A stretch of 64,000 nucleotides of DNA, taken from positions 1-64,000 of the forward strand of contig JAQXEG010000030.1 in NCBI GenBank assembly GCA_029250945.1, given 5' to 3'. Origin of the DNA: Yoonia sp. (lineage in GTDB: Bacteria > Pseudomonadota > Alphaproteobacteria > Rhodobacterales > Rhodobacteraceae). Below are positions 1 through 10,809 of the stretch, one piece after another (within the stretch, counting starts at the first letter, position 1; the number at the start of each line of letters is the position of its first letter). The position numbers were made by a program, and so were the translations under genes. The notes under the pieces are model-generated. The model was not told the origin of the DNA. It saw only the letters and a program-made list of their open reading frames with translations, and made no database searches.

Positions 1-247
1 AGGTCAGCCAGCCCAACAGCGGAATGCCCACCGCGATCAGCAAATACGCCCGCTGCCACAGGTTATCCTTGGACGGGATCATCGCCATCACATTGGCCGC
101 CACCAACCAAAGGGCTGCAAACAGCAGTGAAGGTGTCGTCGGTGCGTTTTTTTCAGACGCCCTCCCTAAAAGAAACTTAATCGTAAATGGCGAAACGCGA
201 GTGGCAGATCTAGAGGCAATCCAAAGTGCCGTTCGCAAGCGTGGCAT
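1..247 (-). CDS. DUF2484 family membrane protein (partial, runs off the left edge)
   Basis: The reverse strand reads a hydrophobic segment (LLFAALWLVAANVMAMIPS) followed by DNLWQRAYLLIAVGIPLLGW. This matches the small two-to-three-helix DUF2484 protein that sits between murC and murB in Rhodobacterales. The C-terminus lies beyond base 1. The start is uncertain: the only in-frame ATG is at 247, which adds about 40 residues that do not look like the family. A better Shine-Dalgarno (GGGAGG near 170) has no standard start codon in this frame after it, only a run of seven A. It follows murC by about 70 nt on the same strand and is probably the next gene of the dcw operon. Function unknown. Confidence 0.6.
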   Translation of the reverse strand, partial: MPRLRTALWIASRSATRVSPFTIKFLLGRASEKNAPTTPSLLFAALWLVAANVMAMIPSKDNLWQRAYLLIAVGIPLLGWLT

Positions 248-314
248 TTTTGGTAGCGTACCCAAATGCGCCTTCAAACTCTCCCGATCTACAACCTCCG
301 CAACTTCCACGGAT

Positions 315-1715
315 TTACCCTTTCAACTGCTCCGGCAGGCCGTTGGCCCATGCGGAAATCGTACCAGCCCCCAAGCAAACGACCATATCGCCCGGTTTGG
401 CTTGTTCGCGCACGAGGCGTTCCAGATCATCTTCGGACCCTACTGCCCGCGCGTGGCGGTGGCCGTGGCGGATGAGGCCGGCGACGAGGTCGTCGCGGGT
501 GGCGCCTTCGATCACGTCTTCGCCAGCGGAATAGACATCTGCGATACCAACCACATCGGCGTCGTTAAAGCAGGCGCAGAATTCTTCGAAATGGTGGTGC
601 AAACGAGTGTAACGGTGCGGTTGGTGCACGGCGATCACACGGCCTGTCGTGGCTTGGCGCGCGGCCTTGAGGACGGCTGTGATCTCAACGGGGTGGTGGC
701 CGTAGTCATCGATAATCGTAACGCCGCCCACTTCGCCAACTTTGGTGAAGCGGCGGTTGACCCCGCCGAACCCCTTAAGCGCTGCGCGGATTGCATCCTT
801 GGACATACCCAGATGGCGGGCCACGGCCACGGCGGACAGTGCGTTGGATACGTTGTGATCACCGGGCATGGGGAGTTCGCAGCCTTCTATCATATCGTCC
901 TCGGCCTGTAGCGCGATGTCGAAATGCGCGACGCCTGCCTTATAATGCAGGTTCAGCACACGCACGTCGGCTTGGGCGTTGAATCCGTATGTGGTGACGC
1001 GACGGTCGGTCAGACGACCCACCAGTGATTGCACCTCGGCATTATCGGTGCAGCAAACTGCGAGGCCGTAGAACGGAATGCCAGACACAAAGTCATAGAA
1101 CCCTTGGCGCAGGTTTTCGATAGTGCCCCAGTGTTCCATATGTTCGGGATCGATGTTGGTCACGATGGCGATTGTGGCGGGCAAGCGGTTGAAGGTGCCG
1201 TCGCTTTCATCCGCCTCAACGACCATCCATTCGCCCTGCCCCATACGCGCGTTCGAGCCGTAGGCGTGGATGATGCCACCATTCACAACAGTCGGATCAA
1301 TCCCGCCCTCGTCCAGCAAGGCCGCGACCATTGTCGTGGTGGTCGTTTTGCCGTGGGTGCCTGCGACGGCGACGTTTGATTTCAGGCGCATCAGTTCGGC
1401 CAGCATCTCGGCACGGCGCACGATGGGCAGACCCTTGGCGCGGGCTTCGTCCAATTCGGGATTGCCCGGTTTGATCGCGGACGAGATGACGATGACTTGT
1501 GCATCGGCCAGATTATCGGCGCTTTGACCTTCAAACACGGTCGCGCCCAGTTTGACCAAACGCTGCGTGATAGGCGTGGCCTTCAGGTCGGACCCCTGCA
1601 CGGTATAGCCGTGTTCAAGCAGCACCTCGGCGATACCCGACATACCAATCCCCCCGATGCCGACAAAGTGGATGGGACCAACATCAAGCGGCAGTTTGGT
1701 GGCAGTGGCGTTCAT
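315..1715 (-). CDS. murC: UDP-N-acetylmuramate--L-alanine ligase MurC
   Basis: Cytoplasmic ATP-dependent ligase that adds L-alanine to UDP-MurNAc, the first amino acid of the peptidoglycan stem peptide. The 466 residues are full family length. A Rossmann-like motif GIGGIGMSG lies at about residue 19-27, the Mur ligase P-loop GTHGKTTTT at about 119-127, EADESDGTF at about 167, TNIDPEHME just after, and [10 protein letters not shown] in the C-terminal domain. It lies 12 nt downstream of murG in the same minus-strand dcw operon and is followed by a DUF2484 gene, the usual order in Rhodobacterales. All expected motifs are present, so it should be active. Confidence 0.97.
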   Translation of the reverse strand: MNATATKLPLDVGPIHFVGIGGIGMSGIAEVLLEHGYTVQGSDLKATPITQRLVKLGATVFEGQSADNLADAQVIVISSAIKPGNPELDEARAKGLPIVRRAEMLAELMRLKSNVAVAGTHGKTTTTTMVAALLDEGGIDPTVVNGGIIHAYGSNARMGQGEWMVVEADESDGTFNRLPATIAIVTNIDPEHMEHWGTIENLRQGFYDFVSGIPFYGLAVCCTDNAEVQSLVGRLTDRRVTTYGFNAQADVRVLNLHYKAGVAHFDIALQAEDDMIEGCELPMPGDHNVSNALSAVAVARHLGMSKDAIRAALKGFGGVNRRFTKVGEVGGVTIIDDYGHHPVEITAVLKAARQATTGRVIAVHQPHRYTRLHHHFEEFCACFNDADVVGIADVYSAGEDVIEGATRDDLVAGLIRHGHRHARAVGSEDDLERLVREQAKPGDMVVCLGAGTISAWANGLPEQLKG

Positions 1716-1727
1716 CGGTAAATCTTT

Positions 1728-2816
1728 CTACGGGGTTTGGGTCAGGTCTTCGACCAGCGCAACGAGGCGGTCGGTTGCGTCAGGTTTGCCACAGGACAAG
1801 GCCGCGTTGGCCATCTGGATTGCGGCGCGTTCTTGGGTCAGAACGGCGTTGATTTGGGCAGCCAGCGCATCTGATGTGAATTGGCTTTCGGGCATCAAAA
1901 TAGCCGCACCTGCGTCGACCATCCCGCGTGCATTGGCGGTTTGATGGTCGCCCGTGGCGGCGGCAAAGGGGACCAGAATGGCAGGGCGGCCAATCACGGT
2001 CAGATCAGCGACGGACGACGCGCCAGAGCGGCTGATAACCAGCTGCGCCTCTGACATGCGGTTGGGCACATCGTTGAAAAACGGCTGCACGTCGGCGTCG
2101 ATACCGGCCTCGGCGTAGAATGTCGCGACGCGCATCCCATCTTCGTCGCGGGCCTGTTGGGCGACGCGGATATTGTGGCGCAGATCATCCGGAAGGCTTG
2201 CAATCGCGGCAGGCACGACATCCGACAAGATGCGCGCACCTTGGGACCCGCCCATAACAAGGATCGACATCGAATAATCGCCCGGCGGAATGTAACCCGC
2301 ACCGGCACGCTCCAAGATCGCACCGCGCACAGGGTTGCCAACATCCACACCCTCAACACCGTCGGGCAAGGTTGTGGGCCACGTCCCGCAGGCCACCCGA
2401 TCAACGCGTTTGGCAAACACTTGGTTCACACGGCCCAGCACACCGTTTTGTTCGTGGATCATGCGCGGGATACGCAGCGCCCACGCCGCCGTCATTGCGG
2501 GGATGGCGGGGTAGCCGCCAAAGCCTACGACAATGTCGGGCTTATCCTTAAACATCCGCCACTTTGCGCCGCCGATACCCGCCAGAATACGAAAAGGCAC
2601 GGCCAGTTTGGCAAAGATACCGCCGCGTGAAAAGGTTGCGGATTTGACCACGTTAATCTCGACCGCGTCGGGGAAGCCACCCGCGTATCGCGCACCGCGA
2701 TCATCCGTCGACAATTTGACCCGCCAGCCGCGTGCCGACATCGTCTCGGCCAGTGCTTGGGCCGGAAACATATGCCCGCCCGTGCCGCCTGCCGCAATTA
2801 CAAGTAGCTTTGTCAC
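1728..2816 (-). CDS. murG: MurG, lipid II synthase (GlcNAc transferase)
   Basis: Transfers GlcNAc from UDP-GlcNAc to lipid I on the inner face of the cytoplasmic membrane, giving lipid II. The 362 residues begin with the family signature [12 protein letters not shown] (residues 8-19). [11 protein letters not shown] follows in the N-domain, and the C-domain donor-site region [11 protein letters not shown] with [16 protein letters not shown] lies at about 265-300. The start overlaps the ftsW stop by 4 nt (ATGA type), suggesting translational coupling between the flippase/polymerase-type protein and this enzyme. Downstream murC follows after 12 nt. Confidence 0.97.
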   Translation of the reverse strand: MTKLLVIAAGGTGGHMFPAQALAETMSARGWRVKLSTDDRGARYAGGFPDAVEINVVKSATFSRGGIFAKLAVPFRILAGIGGAKWRMFKDKPDIVVGFGGYPAIPAMTAAWALRIPRMIHEQNGVLGRVNQVFAKRVDRVACGTWPTTLPDGVEGVDVGNPVRGAILERAGAGYIPPGDYSMSILVMGGSQGARILSDVVPAAIASLPDDLRHNIRVAQQARDEDGMRVATFYAEAGIDADVQPFFNDVPNRMSEAQLVISRSGASSVADLTVIGRPAILVPFAAATGDHQTANARGMVDAGAAILMPESQFTSDALAAQINAVLTQERAAIQMANAALSCGKPDATDRLVALVEDLTQTP

Positions 2817-3979
2817 CGTCCGCGCCTCATGAGAATATCACCGATTTCGCCCTGTGGGCGGGTGCGGGTAAACGCCAAAAGCATCCCCATGGCAATACCG
2901 CCCGCGATGATGGATGACCCACCATAGCTGATAAACGGCAGGGTCATGCCCTTGGCGGGCAACAGACGCGCAGCGACGCCCATGTTGATCATTGCTTGCA
3001 CGCCAAACGCACAGGCCAGACCGGTGCCCGCAAAGCGGATGAACGGATCACGCTCCTTCAGCAGACGCAGCAGGCTCCGAACGACAATCACGCCATAAAG
3101 CGAGATAATCGCAAGCACGCAGATCAGGCCATATTCCTCGGCTGCTACGGCAATGATGAAATCGGTATGCGCATCAGGCAATGACCATTTCACCTGCCCC
3201 TCACCCACGCCAACACCAAAGAACCCGCCCTCGCGGATCGCATTGGTGGCATAGCCAAGCTGGGTCGTCGGGTCCAAGTCGGGGCTCATAAAGCCATCAA
3301 TCCGGCGGGCAAAGTGTTCGGAGTTTGCGTAAGAAAACATGCCCATGGCAACAACAGCGGCGCAAATCCCCGCCAGCAACAGCATCGGCGCACCGGCCAC
3401 AAAATACATCACACCCCATGAAAACAGCACGAGGCACGCCTGACCAAAATCAGGTTGCAGCGCGAGAAACGTACAAATCACGATTGTCAGGATAAACGAA
3501 TACATACGCCCTGGCGGGCCACCAATCTCCAACCCTGCGGCCATCAGCCATGCGGCCATCACGACAAATCCGGGCTTTAGGAATTCAGACGGTTGCACCG
3601 ACGCAAAGCCGAGTGAATACCAACGCACCGCCCCTTTGCCAAAGTCGGTGCCGAAGAACGGTAGCCCCATCAGGGCGACAAATGCCAGGAGGAACCCAAC
3701 AACAGCCAAACGGCGCACCATTTTGGGTGACATCATCGACGTCAGCAGCATCGCGATCATCGCAAGCCCGCCGAAAAACGCCTGACGACTAACGTAATGA
3801 AACGGCTCAAGCCCGTTCTTGCTGGCCAACGGCGGCGAGGACGCAAGCCCCAGCAGCAAGCCGATGCCAAACAACATCAGGACACAGCCCATCGTCCATT
3901 TATCAATCGTCCGCCACCAGCGTGGAAGAATAGGATCACCCTGATATATAGGATGCGTTCCATAGACCATTTCCGTCAT
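2813..3979 (-). CDS. ftsW: FtsW, SEDS-family septal peptidoglycan glycosyltransferase
   Basis: Polytopic SEDS protein that polymerises lipid II at the division septum with the FtsI transpeptidase. The 388 residues show about ten hydrophobic segments. Diagnostic elements are [21 protein letters not shown] (about residue 120-140) and the C-terminal [18 protein letters not shown] (about 335-352). It overlaps murG by 4 nt. Upstream, on the opposite strand, lies a YhiN-like oxidoreductase. ftsW, murG and murC therefore need either a promoter in the 171-nt gap 3980-4150 or readthrough from murD across the antisense gene. Confidence 0.96.
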   Translation of the reverse strand: MTEMVYGTHPIYQGDPILPRWWRTIDKWTMGCVLMLFGIGLLLGLASSPPLASKNGLEPFHYVSRQAFFGGLAMIAMLLTSMMSPKMVRRLAVVGFLLAFVALMGLPFFGTDFGKGAVRWYSLGFASVQPSEFLKPGFVVMAAWLMAAGLEIGGPPGRMYSFILTIVICTFLALQPDFGQACLVLFSWGVMYFVAGAPMLLLAGICAAVVAMGMFSYANSEHFARRIDGFMSPDLDPTTQLGYATNAIREGGFFGVGVGEGQVKWSLPDAHTDFIIAVAAEEYGLICVLAIISLYGVIVVRSLLRLLKERDPFIRFAGTGLACAFGVQAMINMGVAARLLPAKGMTLPFISYGGSSIIAGGIAMGMLLAFTRTRPQGEIGDILMRRGR

Positions 3980-4150
3980 GGGAATACCGCCAATACTGCC
4001 TCAACTGCCCGATTTTTCGGGTCTCACAACATCCATAGCGAGTTTGCCCCTTCGATTCTACCAATAATTGCGCCCTTTGGCGGTGCTTTCCCCATGGCTG
4101 CGACGCTCGCAGCCCTTGCAATGGCGCCCGTTTCGCGGCACCTGAGGCTC

Positions 4151-5317
4151 ATGCAAGTTCAAACCCTTATCATTGGTGCCGGTGCCGCTGGCATGATGTG
4201 CGCGGCCCACGCAGGCCCCGGCGTGCTGATCATCGACCACGCGAAGTCCGCAGGCGAAAAGATCCGCATCTCGGGTGGTGGGCGCTGCAATTTCACGAAT
4301 ATGGGCACGACGGCGGCGAATTTTCTGTCGGAAAACCCGCATTTTGCCAAATCCGCATTGAAACGGTACACCCAATGGGATTTCATCAGCCTCGTGGCGT
4401 CGCACGGCATCGCCTATCACGAAAAAACGCTGGGGCAGTTATTTTGCGATAATTCAGCCAAGGACATCATCGCGATGCTGCACGCGGAGATGGCGGGGGC
4501 GCAGCTAATGTTGCAAACATCCATCAGCGACATTGCCCACAACGGGACCCACTTCACCGCCACCCTTATCCGTGACGAGAAAACTCAGCCCGTGACGGCC
4601 ACCAATCTTGTCGTCGCATCGGGTGGCAAATCCATCCCAAAAATGGGTGCCACAGGACTGGGATATCAAATCGCCGAACAGTTTGGTCTGCGTATGATCA
4701 CCCCGCGCCCCGGCCTTGTCCCGCTGACCTTCGATGATCGGTTCAGGCCGCTGGCCGGCACCGCCCTGCCCGCACGGATCAGCGCGAATGGCACCAGCTT
4801 TGACGAGGCGTTGCTGTTTACCCACCGCGGCCTGTCCGGTCCTGCGATCCTGCAAGCGTCATCCTACTGGCACGAGGGCGAGGCGATCAGCACTAATCTG
4901 GTCCCGCAAATCAACCTTTATACCGCGCTGCGCGACACGCGTGGCACCGCAGGCCGCAAGGACCTGACCACCGTCCTGTCAACCCACCTGCCCGCGCGAC
5001 TTGTCAGCTATCTGGCTGATATCATAGACCTTGGGGGCAACCTCGCCGATTGGTCCGATAAACGGCTTCAGGCGCTCTGCGATGATCTGGCCGACTGGCA
5101 ACTGACGCCCACAGGGTCCGAAGGATACCGCACCGCCGAGGTCACGCTGGGCGGCGTCAGTACCGACGACCTGAATTCAAAAACCATGGCGGCAAAATCA
5201 ATGCCGAACCTCTATTTCATAGGTGAATGCGTGGATGTGACCGGCTGGCTCGGCGGCTACAACTTCCAATGGGCATGGTCATCGGGGTGGGCTGCCGGTC
5301 AGGCGATTGCTGCGTAG
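4151..5317 (+). CDS. NAD(P)/FAD-dependent oxidoreductase, HI0933/YhiN family
   Basis: Flavoprotein of 388 residues. The N-terminal dinucleotide fold is LIIGAGAAGMMCAAHAG, followed by the family signature SGGGRCNFTN (about residue 45) and a C-terminal FAD-contacting GGYNFQWAWSSG. I chose the ATG at 4151 because the Rossmann motif starts four residues later; a longer in-frame opening back to 3797 only reads antisense ftsW sequence. It is the one plus-strand gene inside the minus-strand dcw cluster, facing murD with an 8-nt gap. The substrate of this family is poorly defined, so only the flavoprotein class is firm. Confidence 0.9.
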   Translation: MQVQTLIIGAGAAGMMCAAHAGPGVLIIDHAKSAGEKIRISGGGRCNFTNMGTTAANFLSENPHFAKSALKRYTQWDFISLVASHGIAYHEKTLGQLFCDNSAKDIIAMLHAEMAGAQLMLQTSISDIAHNGTHFTATLIRDEKTQPVTATNLVVASGGKSIPKMGATGLGYQIAEQFGLRMITPRPGLVPLTFDDRFRPLAGTALPARISANGTSFDEALLFTHRGLSGPAILQASSYWHEGEAISTNLVPQINLYTALRDTRGTAGRKDLTTVLSTHLPARLVSYLADIIDLGGNLADWSDKRLQALCDDLADWQLTPTGSEGYRTAEVTLGGVSTDDLNSKTMAAKSMPNLYFIGECVDVTGWLGGYNFQWAWSSGWAAGQAIAA

Positions 5318-5335
5318 GATGGGTTTTAACCCATC
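5318..5335. terminator. Small hairpin between convergent yhiN-like gene and murD
   Basis: GATGGGT and ACCCATC (7-bp arms, 4-nt loop) span the stop codon of murD and the gap to the oxidoreductase. T-tracts are short on both sides, so it is at best a weak bidirectional terminator. Confidence 0.35.
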
Positions 5336-6717
5336 ACCTGTGCAATAAAATCATCGCCGCGCTTCTCAAAACTGTCGTATTGATCAAAACTGGCACAGGC
5401 TGGGGCCAACAACACAACCTCGCCCGCCATTGCATCCGCCGTGGCCGCCGCAACAGCGGCCGCCATTGTGGTACAGACCTGCGTCTCTAACCCAGCAAGT
5501 TGCCTCGCGAAATCCTCGGCCTCGCGCCCGATGACATAGGCTTTGACCACGCCGCCCACATGAGGCAACAGCGCGTCCAGACCGCCCTCTTTTTGCAAAC
5601 CTCCGCAAATCCAGCGGATCTTTGGAAAAGCTTGCAGCGCCTTAGCAGCACTATCCACATTCGTGGCTTTGCTATCGTTCACAAACCACACGCCATCGCG
5701 CTCAGCAACCAATTGCGAGCGGTGCGGCAACCCGCCAAAGCTTTGCATAGCGGCCTCGATCCCCTTGGGGCTGAACCCAAGCGTGCGGCACGAGGCATAA
5801 GCAGCACAGGCGTTTTGGTGATTATGCGCCCCCGGCAATCCGGCGATATTGCGCAGATCAACAGATGCGACCTGACGGCCCTTGCGATATTCTGACAAGA
5901 ACCCCTTGCGCGCAAAAACGGACCAAGCGGCGCCTTCCAGCTTTTGCCCCGACGAGACTTGAATAACGCGGTCATCGGTGGCACCCATCGCCATCTGATT
6001 GGCCAAAAACTGCCCCTCGATATCATCCATACCGATGATACAACGATCCGGCCCGCCCTCGGCAAACAGCCGTCGCTTGGCCGCAACATAGCCGCCCAAA
6101 CCCGCATGGCGGTCCAGATGATCGGGCGAGATATTGGTCAGCACAGCCACATCAGGCGTCAGCGCGCGCGCCAGTTCGGTCTGATAGGACGACAGTTCCA
6201 GCACCACGACCTCACCATCATGGGGCGGCTCGATATCCAGCACACCACGGCCAATGTTACCCGCCAACTGCGTCGGACGACCGTTTTCCTCAACGATATG
6301 GTGGATCAGGGCGCTCGTTGTGGATTTGCCGTTTGATCCCGTCACCGCGATCACCCGCGGGCTTGTAGAAAACCGCGCCCAATCCGCGCTGGCAAACGAT
6401 TGAAAAAACAACCCGATGTCATTGTCGACAGGCACGCCTGCCGCCCAGGCCGCCGCAATCACGGGGTTCGGCGCAGGATACAGATGCGGGATGCCCGGAC
6501 TGACGATCAAACGTGCGATCCCGTCAAACCCACCCGCTTTTGTCAAATCGCGTAGGGTAAACCCATCGGCCTCGGCCGCAGCACGCGCCGCGGCTCCATC
6601 GTCCCAGACAACAGCAACAGCGCCACCAGCCTCTAGCGCGACCGCAGCGGCACGCCCAGAGCGCCCCAGCCCCAAGACTGCGACAGTTTGCCCGCTCAAT
6701 CCTTGCACTGGTATCAT
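5326..6717 (-). CDS. murD: UDP-N-acetylmuramoyl-L-alanine--D-glutamate ligase MurD
   Basis: Cytoplasmic ligase adding D-glutamate to UDP-MurNAc-L-Ala. The 463 residues start [21 protein letters not shown] with the N-terminal uridine-binding fold. The P-loop is [14 protein letters not shown] at about residue 126. [11 protein letters not shown] is present at about 195, and [15 protein letters not shown] with [10 protein letters not shown] in the C-terminal domain. It lies 42 nt downstream of mraY. It ends next to the convergent YhiN-like gene, so the main dcw transcript is interrupted here by an opposite-strand gene. Confidence 0.97.
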   Translation of the reverse strand: MIPVQGLSGQTVAVLGLGRSGRAAAVALEAGGAVAVVWDDGAAARAAAEADGFTLRDLTKAGGFDGIARLIVSPGIPHLYPAPNPVIAAAWAAGVPVDNDIGLFFQSFASADWARFSTSPRVIAVTGSNGKSTTSALIHHIVEENGRPTQLAGNIGRGVLDIEPPHDGEVVVLELSSYQTELARALTPDVAVLTNISPDHLDRHAGLGGYVAAKRRLFAEGGPDRCIIGMDDIEGQFLANQMAMGATDDRVIQVSSGQKLEGAAWSVFARKGFLSEYRKGRQVASVDLRNIAGLPGAHNHQNACAAYASCRTLGFSPKGIEAAMQSFGGLPHRSQLVAERDGVWFVNDSKATNVDSAAKALQAFPKIRWICGGLQKEGGLDALLPHVGGVVKAYVIGREAEDFARQLAGLETQVCTTMAAAVAAATADAMAGEVVLLAPACASFDQYDSFEKRGDDFIAQVMG

Positions 6718-6759
6718 CGGCGCACCTCTGCTTCGCTTTTTCTTAAATACGCGAAAATC

Positions 6760-7842
6760 CTACCGGACTTTCAGCGTCGCCAGACCTATCATCGCAAGGA
6801 TCAGCGAAATGATCCAGAACCGGATCACAATCTGCGGTTCGGCCCAGCCCTTTTTCTCGTAATGGTGGTGGATTGGGGCCATCAGGAACACGCGCTTACC
6901 TGTGCGTTTGTAATACAGAACCTGAATGATGACCGACAACGCCTCAACCACGAACACGCCGCCGACGATAGCCAGCACAATTTCGTGCTTGGTTACGACC
7001 GCGATGACCCCCAAAGCACCACCCAAGGCCAGCGATCCGGTATCGCCCATGAACACAGCAGCCGGGGGCGCGTTATACCACAGGAACCCAAGGCCCCCGC
7101 CAATCAGCGCCATACAAAAGATCAAAATTTCGCCGGTGTCAGGCACATAATGCAGATCAAGGTAGTCCGTAAAATCGGTCCGCCCCACGGCATAGGCAAT
7201 GATCCCGAATGTACCTGCCGCGATCATCACTGGCATAATCGCCAGCCCGTCCAGACCATCCGTCAGGTTCACCGCATTGGCGGACCCCACGATCACAATA
7301 ATCGCAAATGGCACGAACAAGAACCCAAGGTTGACCAGCGTATTCTTCAATACAGGCACGGCCAGTTGATTGGTCAAATCCGCAGGGTGGTATTGCGCGG
7401 CCCAAAATCCGGCGATGCCCGCGATCAAAAGGCCCAACAAAATCCGCACCTTACCGGACACACCTGCTGTGGTTTGCTTGGATACTTTGGCATAATCATC
7501 AGCGAACCCGATCGCGGCAAAGGCCAGCGTCACGAACAAAACAAGCCAGACAAACGGGTTGTCCCAACGCGCCCATAGCAGTGTTGAAAACGTCAACGCA
7601 CCCACGATCAGCAGGCCACCCATGGTGGGTGTTCCCGCCTTTGCAAAATGCCCTTCGGGACCGTCGTTGCGGATCGGTTGGCCCCTGCCCTGCTTGCGGC
7701 GCAGGACGTTGATCAGCGGCAATCCAAAGATAAATCCGAACAACAGCGCTGTGATAAACGCCCCGCCCGCCCGAAACGAGATGTACCGAAATAGGTTAAA
7801 GAAATCTCCACCGTCCGACAATGCGGTCAACCAATAAAGCAT
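6760..7842 (-). CDS. mraY: Phospho-N-acetylmuramoyl-pentapeptide transferase MraY
   Basis: Integral membrane enzyme that makes lipid I from UDP-MurNAc-pentapeptide and undecaprenyl phosphate. The 360 residues show about ten membrane segments. Signature acidic and histidine motifs are present: [13 protein letters not shown] at about residue 120, [10 protein letters not shown] at about 190, and [13 protein letters not shown] near the C-terminus. It sits 32 nt after murF and 42 nt before murD in the dcw operon. Length and motifs are normal. Confidence 0.97.
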   Translation of the reverse strand: MLYWLTALSDGGDFFNLFRYISFRAGGAFITALLFGFIFGLPLINVLRRKQGRGQPIRNDGPEGHFAKAGTPTMGGLLIVGALTFSTLLWARWDNPFVWLVLFVTLAFAAIGFADDYAKVSKQTTAGVSGKVRILLGLLIAGIAGFWAAQYHPADLTNQLAVPVLKNTLVNLGFLFVPFAIIVIVGSANAVNLTDGLDGLAIMPVMIAAGTFGIIAYAVGRTDFTDYLDLHYVPDTGEILIFCMALIGGGLGFLWYNAPPAAVFMGDTGSLALGGALGVIAVVTKHEIVLAIVGGVFVVEALSVIIQVLYYKRTGKRVFLMAPIHHHYEKKGWAEPQIVIRFWIISLILAMIGLATLKVR

Positions 7843-7874
7843 GTTCTCATAACCCTTTTATTCTTCGCAAGCGC

Positions 7875-9299
7875 CTAGGCTCTGCGATGCCCCAATTTGC
7901 GGATGGCGTCAACGACGCGGGACACTTTGCTGCCTTTGGATCCCTTGACCAAAACCACATCACCCGCATCAATCAACCGACCGATCTGTGCCATCATAGC
8001 GTCCGCGTCATCTGTGTGTTCACCGCGCTGCCCCTCGGGCAAGGCCGCGTACAAGTGGGCCATACTCGGCCCGACACAATGCACGATATCAAGGCTTTGC
8101 AGAAACGTGTCGTGGGCGATCGCACGGTGCATTTCGCGTCCCGACGGCCCCAGTTCCAGCATATCGCCAAGGATCGCAATCCGGCGCCCTTTCACAATGC
8201 AACCAACGTTATCGCGGGGCGTCGCAGCGGCCAAAATCTCCAAGCTTGCGGTCATGGATGTCGGGTTTGCGTTGAACGCATCGTCGATCAGATCAAGCGT
8301 ATCGTCTGGTTGGGTCGCATCCAGCACAATCACCTCACGTGTGCCACGCCCACCAGGCGGCGCCCACGCGGCGATATCACGTGCGGCTTGCCCCGCATCC
8401 GCGCCAATGGCGTCCACTACTGCAAGACAGCCCACCGCGTTCATTGCAAAATGACGTCCCGGCAGGCCGAGTTTGAACAGATATTCAACGCCCTGATGCG
8501 TCGCACACACAACCGTTGCATCATCGGCCAGCCGCACATCAGTCGCCTGCCAGTCATCTGCATGCGCACCAAACCCGATGATTTTAGCGCCGACGGCTTG
8601 CGCCTTTTCAGTTAAAATTCCCGCGGTGGGGATATCAGCGTTCAGTACAGCAGCCCCGCCAGCAATCAACCCGTCCATGATCGCCGATTTTTCAACCGCG
8701 ATACCGGATACGTCTTTGAACGCCTCAAGATGGGCGGCGGCGACGGTGGTGATCATCACGACATGGGGTTGGGCCATCTGCGCGAGCGGCGCGATTTCGC
8801 CCGGATTGCTCATGCCGATTTCGATGACGGCGTAGTCCGTATCCACGGGCATCCGCGCCAGCGTCAGCGGCACACCCCAATGGTTGTTATACGACGCCTC
8901 GGCGACGTGGGTTTTGCCTTGCGGGGTCAATACGGTGCGTAGCATTTCCTTGGTCGATGTTTTGCCGACCGATCCGGTCACGCCAATGACCTTGGCATCT
9001 GTGCGGGCGCGCGCGGCGCGGCCCATCGCCTCCAATGCGGTCAGCACGTCATCCACAACCAACAGCGGCGCGTCATCGGCTACACCGTCAGGGCGGTGTG
9101 TGACCAAGGCGGCAGCGGCCCCTTTGTCCAGCGCCATGGCCACAAAATCATGACCGTCACGCACGTCCTTCAGTGCGACAAACAAATCGCCCGCTTGGAT
9201 CGTACGGGTGTCGATTGACACACCATTCGCCACCCAATCCCCATGCGCCTTGCCACCTGTTGCGACGGCGGCATCCTGTACGGTCCATAAAGTGGTCAT
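7875..9299 (-). CDS. murF: UDP-N-acetylmuramoyl-tripeptide--D-alanyl-D-alanine ligase MurF
   Basis: Adds D-Ala-D-Ala to the UDP-MurNAc tripeptide in the cytoplasm. The 474 residues carry the MurF-type P-loop TGSVGKTSTKEML at about residue 108 and VIEIGMSNPGEIAPL at about 160. DDAFNANPTSM lies at about 335, and LGDMLELG at about 370 is typical of MurF rather than MurE. The start overlaps the murE stop by 4 nt, so murE and murF are probably translationally coupled. Confidence 0.97.
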   Translation of the reverse strand: MTTLWTVQDAAVATGGKAHGDWVANGVSIDTRTIQAGDLFVALKDVRDGHDFVAMALDKGAAAALVTHRPDGVADDAPLLVVDDVLTALEAMGRAARARTDAKVIGVTGSVGKTSTKEMLRTVLTPQGKTHVAEASYNNHWGVPLTLARMPVDTDYAVIEIGMSNPGEIAPLAQMAQPHVVMITTVAAAHLEAFKDVSGIAVEKSAIMDGLIAGGAAVLNADIPTAGILTEKAQAVGAKIIGFGAHADDWQATDVRLADDATVVCATHQGVEYLFKLGLPGRHFAMNAVGCLAVVDAIGADAGQAARDIAAWAPPGGRGTREVIVLDATQPDDTLDLIDDAFNANPTSMTASLEILAAATPRDNVGCIVKGRRIAILGDMLELGPSGREMHRAIAHDTFLQSLDIVHCVGPSMAHLYAALPEGQRGEHTDDADAMMAQIGRLIDAGDVVLVKGSKGSKVSRVVDAIRKLGHRRA

Positions 9300-10804
9300 A
9301 TCCGGCCCTCCAGCGCGGCGACAGCGACGCTTGCTTGTTCGACATCATCAAATGGGTGCACAACATCACCAACGGTCTGGCCCGTCTCGTGCCCCTTGCC
9401 CGCAATCAACAACGCATCCCCGGGGGCAAGCGCATCCACACCGCGCAAAATCGCCTCGGCGCGATCACCTACCTCGATCACGCTTGGCGTGCCGGTGCCG
9501 TTCAACGCGCCCGCAAGCACCGCCTCACGGATGAGCGTGGGGTCCTCGGACCGTGGGTTGTCATCGGTCACGATGACCACATCGGCATGTTCAACAGCGG
9601 CGGCCCCCATCAACGGGCGTTTGGTCGCGTCGCGATCCCCGCCTGCCCCCACAATGGCGACGATCCGGCCCATGACATGCGGGCGCATCGCCTTAAGCGC
9701 GGTGGCCACAGCGTCAGGCGTATGGGCGTAATCAACGAACACAGCCGCGCCATTATCACGGGTCGCAGCCAGCTCCATCCGGCCGCGCACGGTCGTTAGA
9801 TGCGGCAAGGTTTCGAACACAGCATCCGCATCAGCACCCGCCGCGATCACAAGTGCGGCGGCTAGCAACACGTTGTCGGCCTGAAACCCACCGATCAGGT
9901 TCAGCCGCGTCTGATGGGCCTTGCCCTGCCACGTGAAAAGCAAGTCCTGCCCCGTTGCATCATAGCGTTGCCCTGTTAGCTGCAGACGCGCATCAGGGTG
10001 ACGGCCCACGCCGATAATTTCCTGCCCGCGCGCGATGCAGCGGCTGGCGACCTCTGGCCCCTTGGGAGCGTCTAGGTTTACGACAGCCACACCATCATCG
10101 GCCAGGACGCGGGTGAACAACCCCATTTTGGCGTCAAAATAGGCGTCGAATGTTTCGTGATAATCCAAGTGATCTTGGGTAAAATTCGTAAACGCCGCAG
10201 CGGCCAACACGACACCGTCCAGACGACGCTGGTCAAGCCCGTGGGATGATGCCTCCATCGCGACATGGGTGATGCCGTTCACCGTGGCCTCGGCCATGAC
10301 GCGGTGCAATGTAATCGGCTCAGGCGTTGTATGTTTGAGCGGATGTGTCCACGCACCCTCGACACCCGTCGTGCCAAGGTTCACACCGGCGATCCCCATC
10401 TCTTCCCAAATCTGGCGCGCAAATGTGCTGACGGATGTTTTGCCATTGGTGCCGGTCACCGCAACGACGGTAGCGGGATGCGCGCCAAACCACAGCGATG
10501 CGGTTTGCGCCAATGTCTGACGCGGGTCTTGGGCAACAATCACGGCGGCATCTGATGCGGCCAGCTCAGTTGCTGCAATCTGCGCGCCCTTGGCATCGGT
10601 CAAAATTGCCGCCGCTCCCATGCGCAGCGCATATTGAATAAACTCACCGCCGTGGACGGTGGCGCCGGGCAATGCGGCAAACAGCATCCTGTCTTTTACC
10701 TCACGGCTGTCGACGGTGATTCCCGTAATCTGTGGATCGCGTCCAGATGCAGCGGCTAAGCCCAATCCAGTCAAAGATGTTGTTTGTTGCCCCATGACAG
10801 CCAC
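9296..10804 (-). CDS. murE: UDP-N-acetylmuramoyl-L-alanyl-D-glutamate--2,6-diaminopimelate ligase MurE
   Basis: Ligase adding the third stem-peptide residue. The P-loop TGTNGKTSVSTF (about residue 117) and the DNPR motif in VTDDNPRSEDPTLI (about 410) indicate meso-diaminopimelate as the added amino acid, as expected in Gram-negatives. The 502 residues are full length. YAHTPDAVATALKAMRPH is present at about 350. It lies 5 nt downstream of ftsI and overlaps murF by 4 nt. Confidence 0.97.
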   Translation of the reverse strand: MAVMGQQTTSLTGLGLAAASGRDPQITGITVDSREVKDRMLFAALPGATVHGGEFIQYALRMGAAAILTDAKGAQIAATELAASDAAVIVAQDPRQTLAQTASLWFGAHPATVVAVTGTNGKTSVSTFARQIWEEMGIAGVNLGTTGVEGAWTHPLKHTTPEPITLHRVMAEATVNGITHVAMEASSHGLDQRRLDGVVLAAAAFTNFTQDHLDYHETFDAYFDAKMGLFTRVLADDGVAVVNLDAPKGPEVASRCIARGQEIIGVGRHPDARLQLTGQRYDATGQDLLFTWQGKAHQTRLNLIGGFQADNVLLAAALVIAAGADADAVFETLPHLTTVRGRMELAATRDNGAAVFVDYAHTPDAVATALKAMRPHVMGRIVAIVGAGGDRDATKRPLMGAAAVEHADVVIVTDDNPRSEDPTLIREAVLAGALNGTGTPSVIEVGDRAEAILRGVDALAPGDALLIAGKGHETGQTVGDVVHPFDDVEQASVAVAALEGRI

Positions 10805-10809
10805 TCAAT

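Noticed and set aside
24-911. Long plus-strand open frame of 295 codons
   Set aside because: It is antisense to murC, has no family resemblance and its composition follows the reverse complement of a GC-rich gene.
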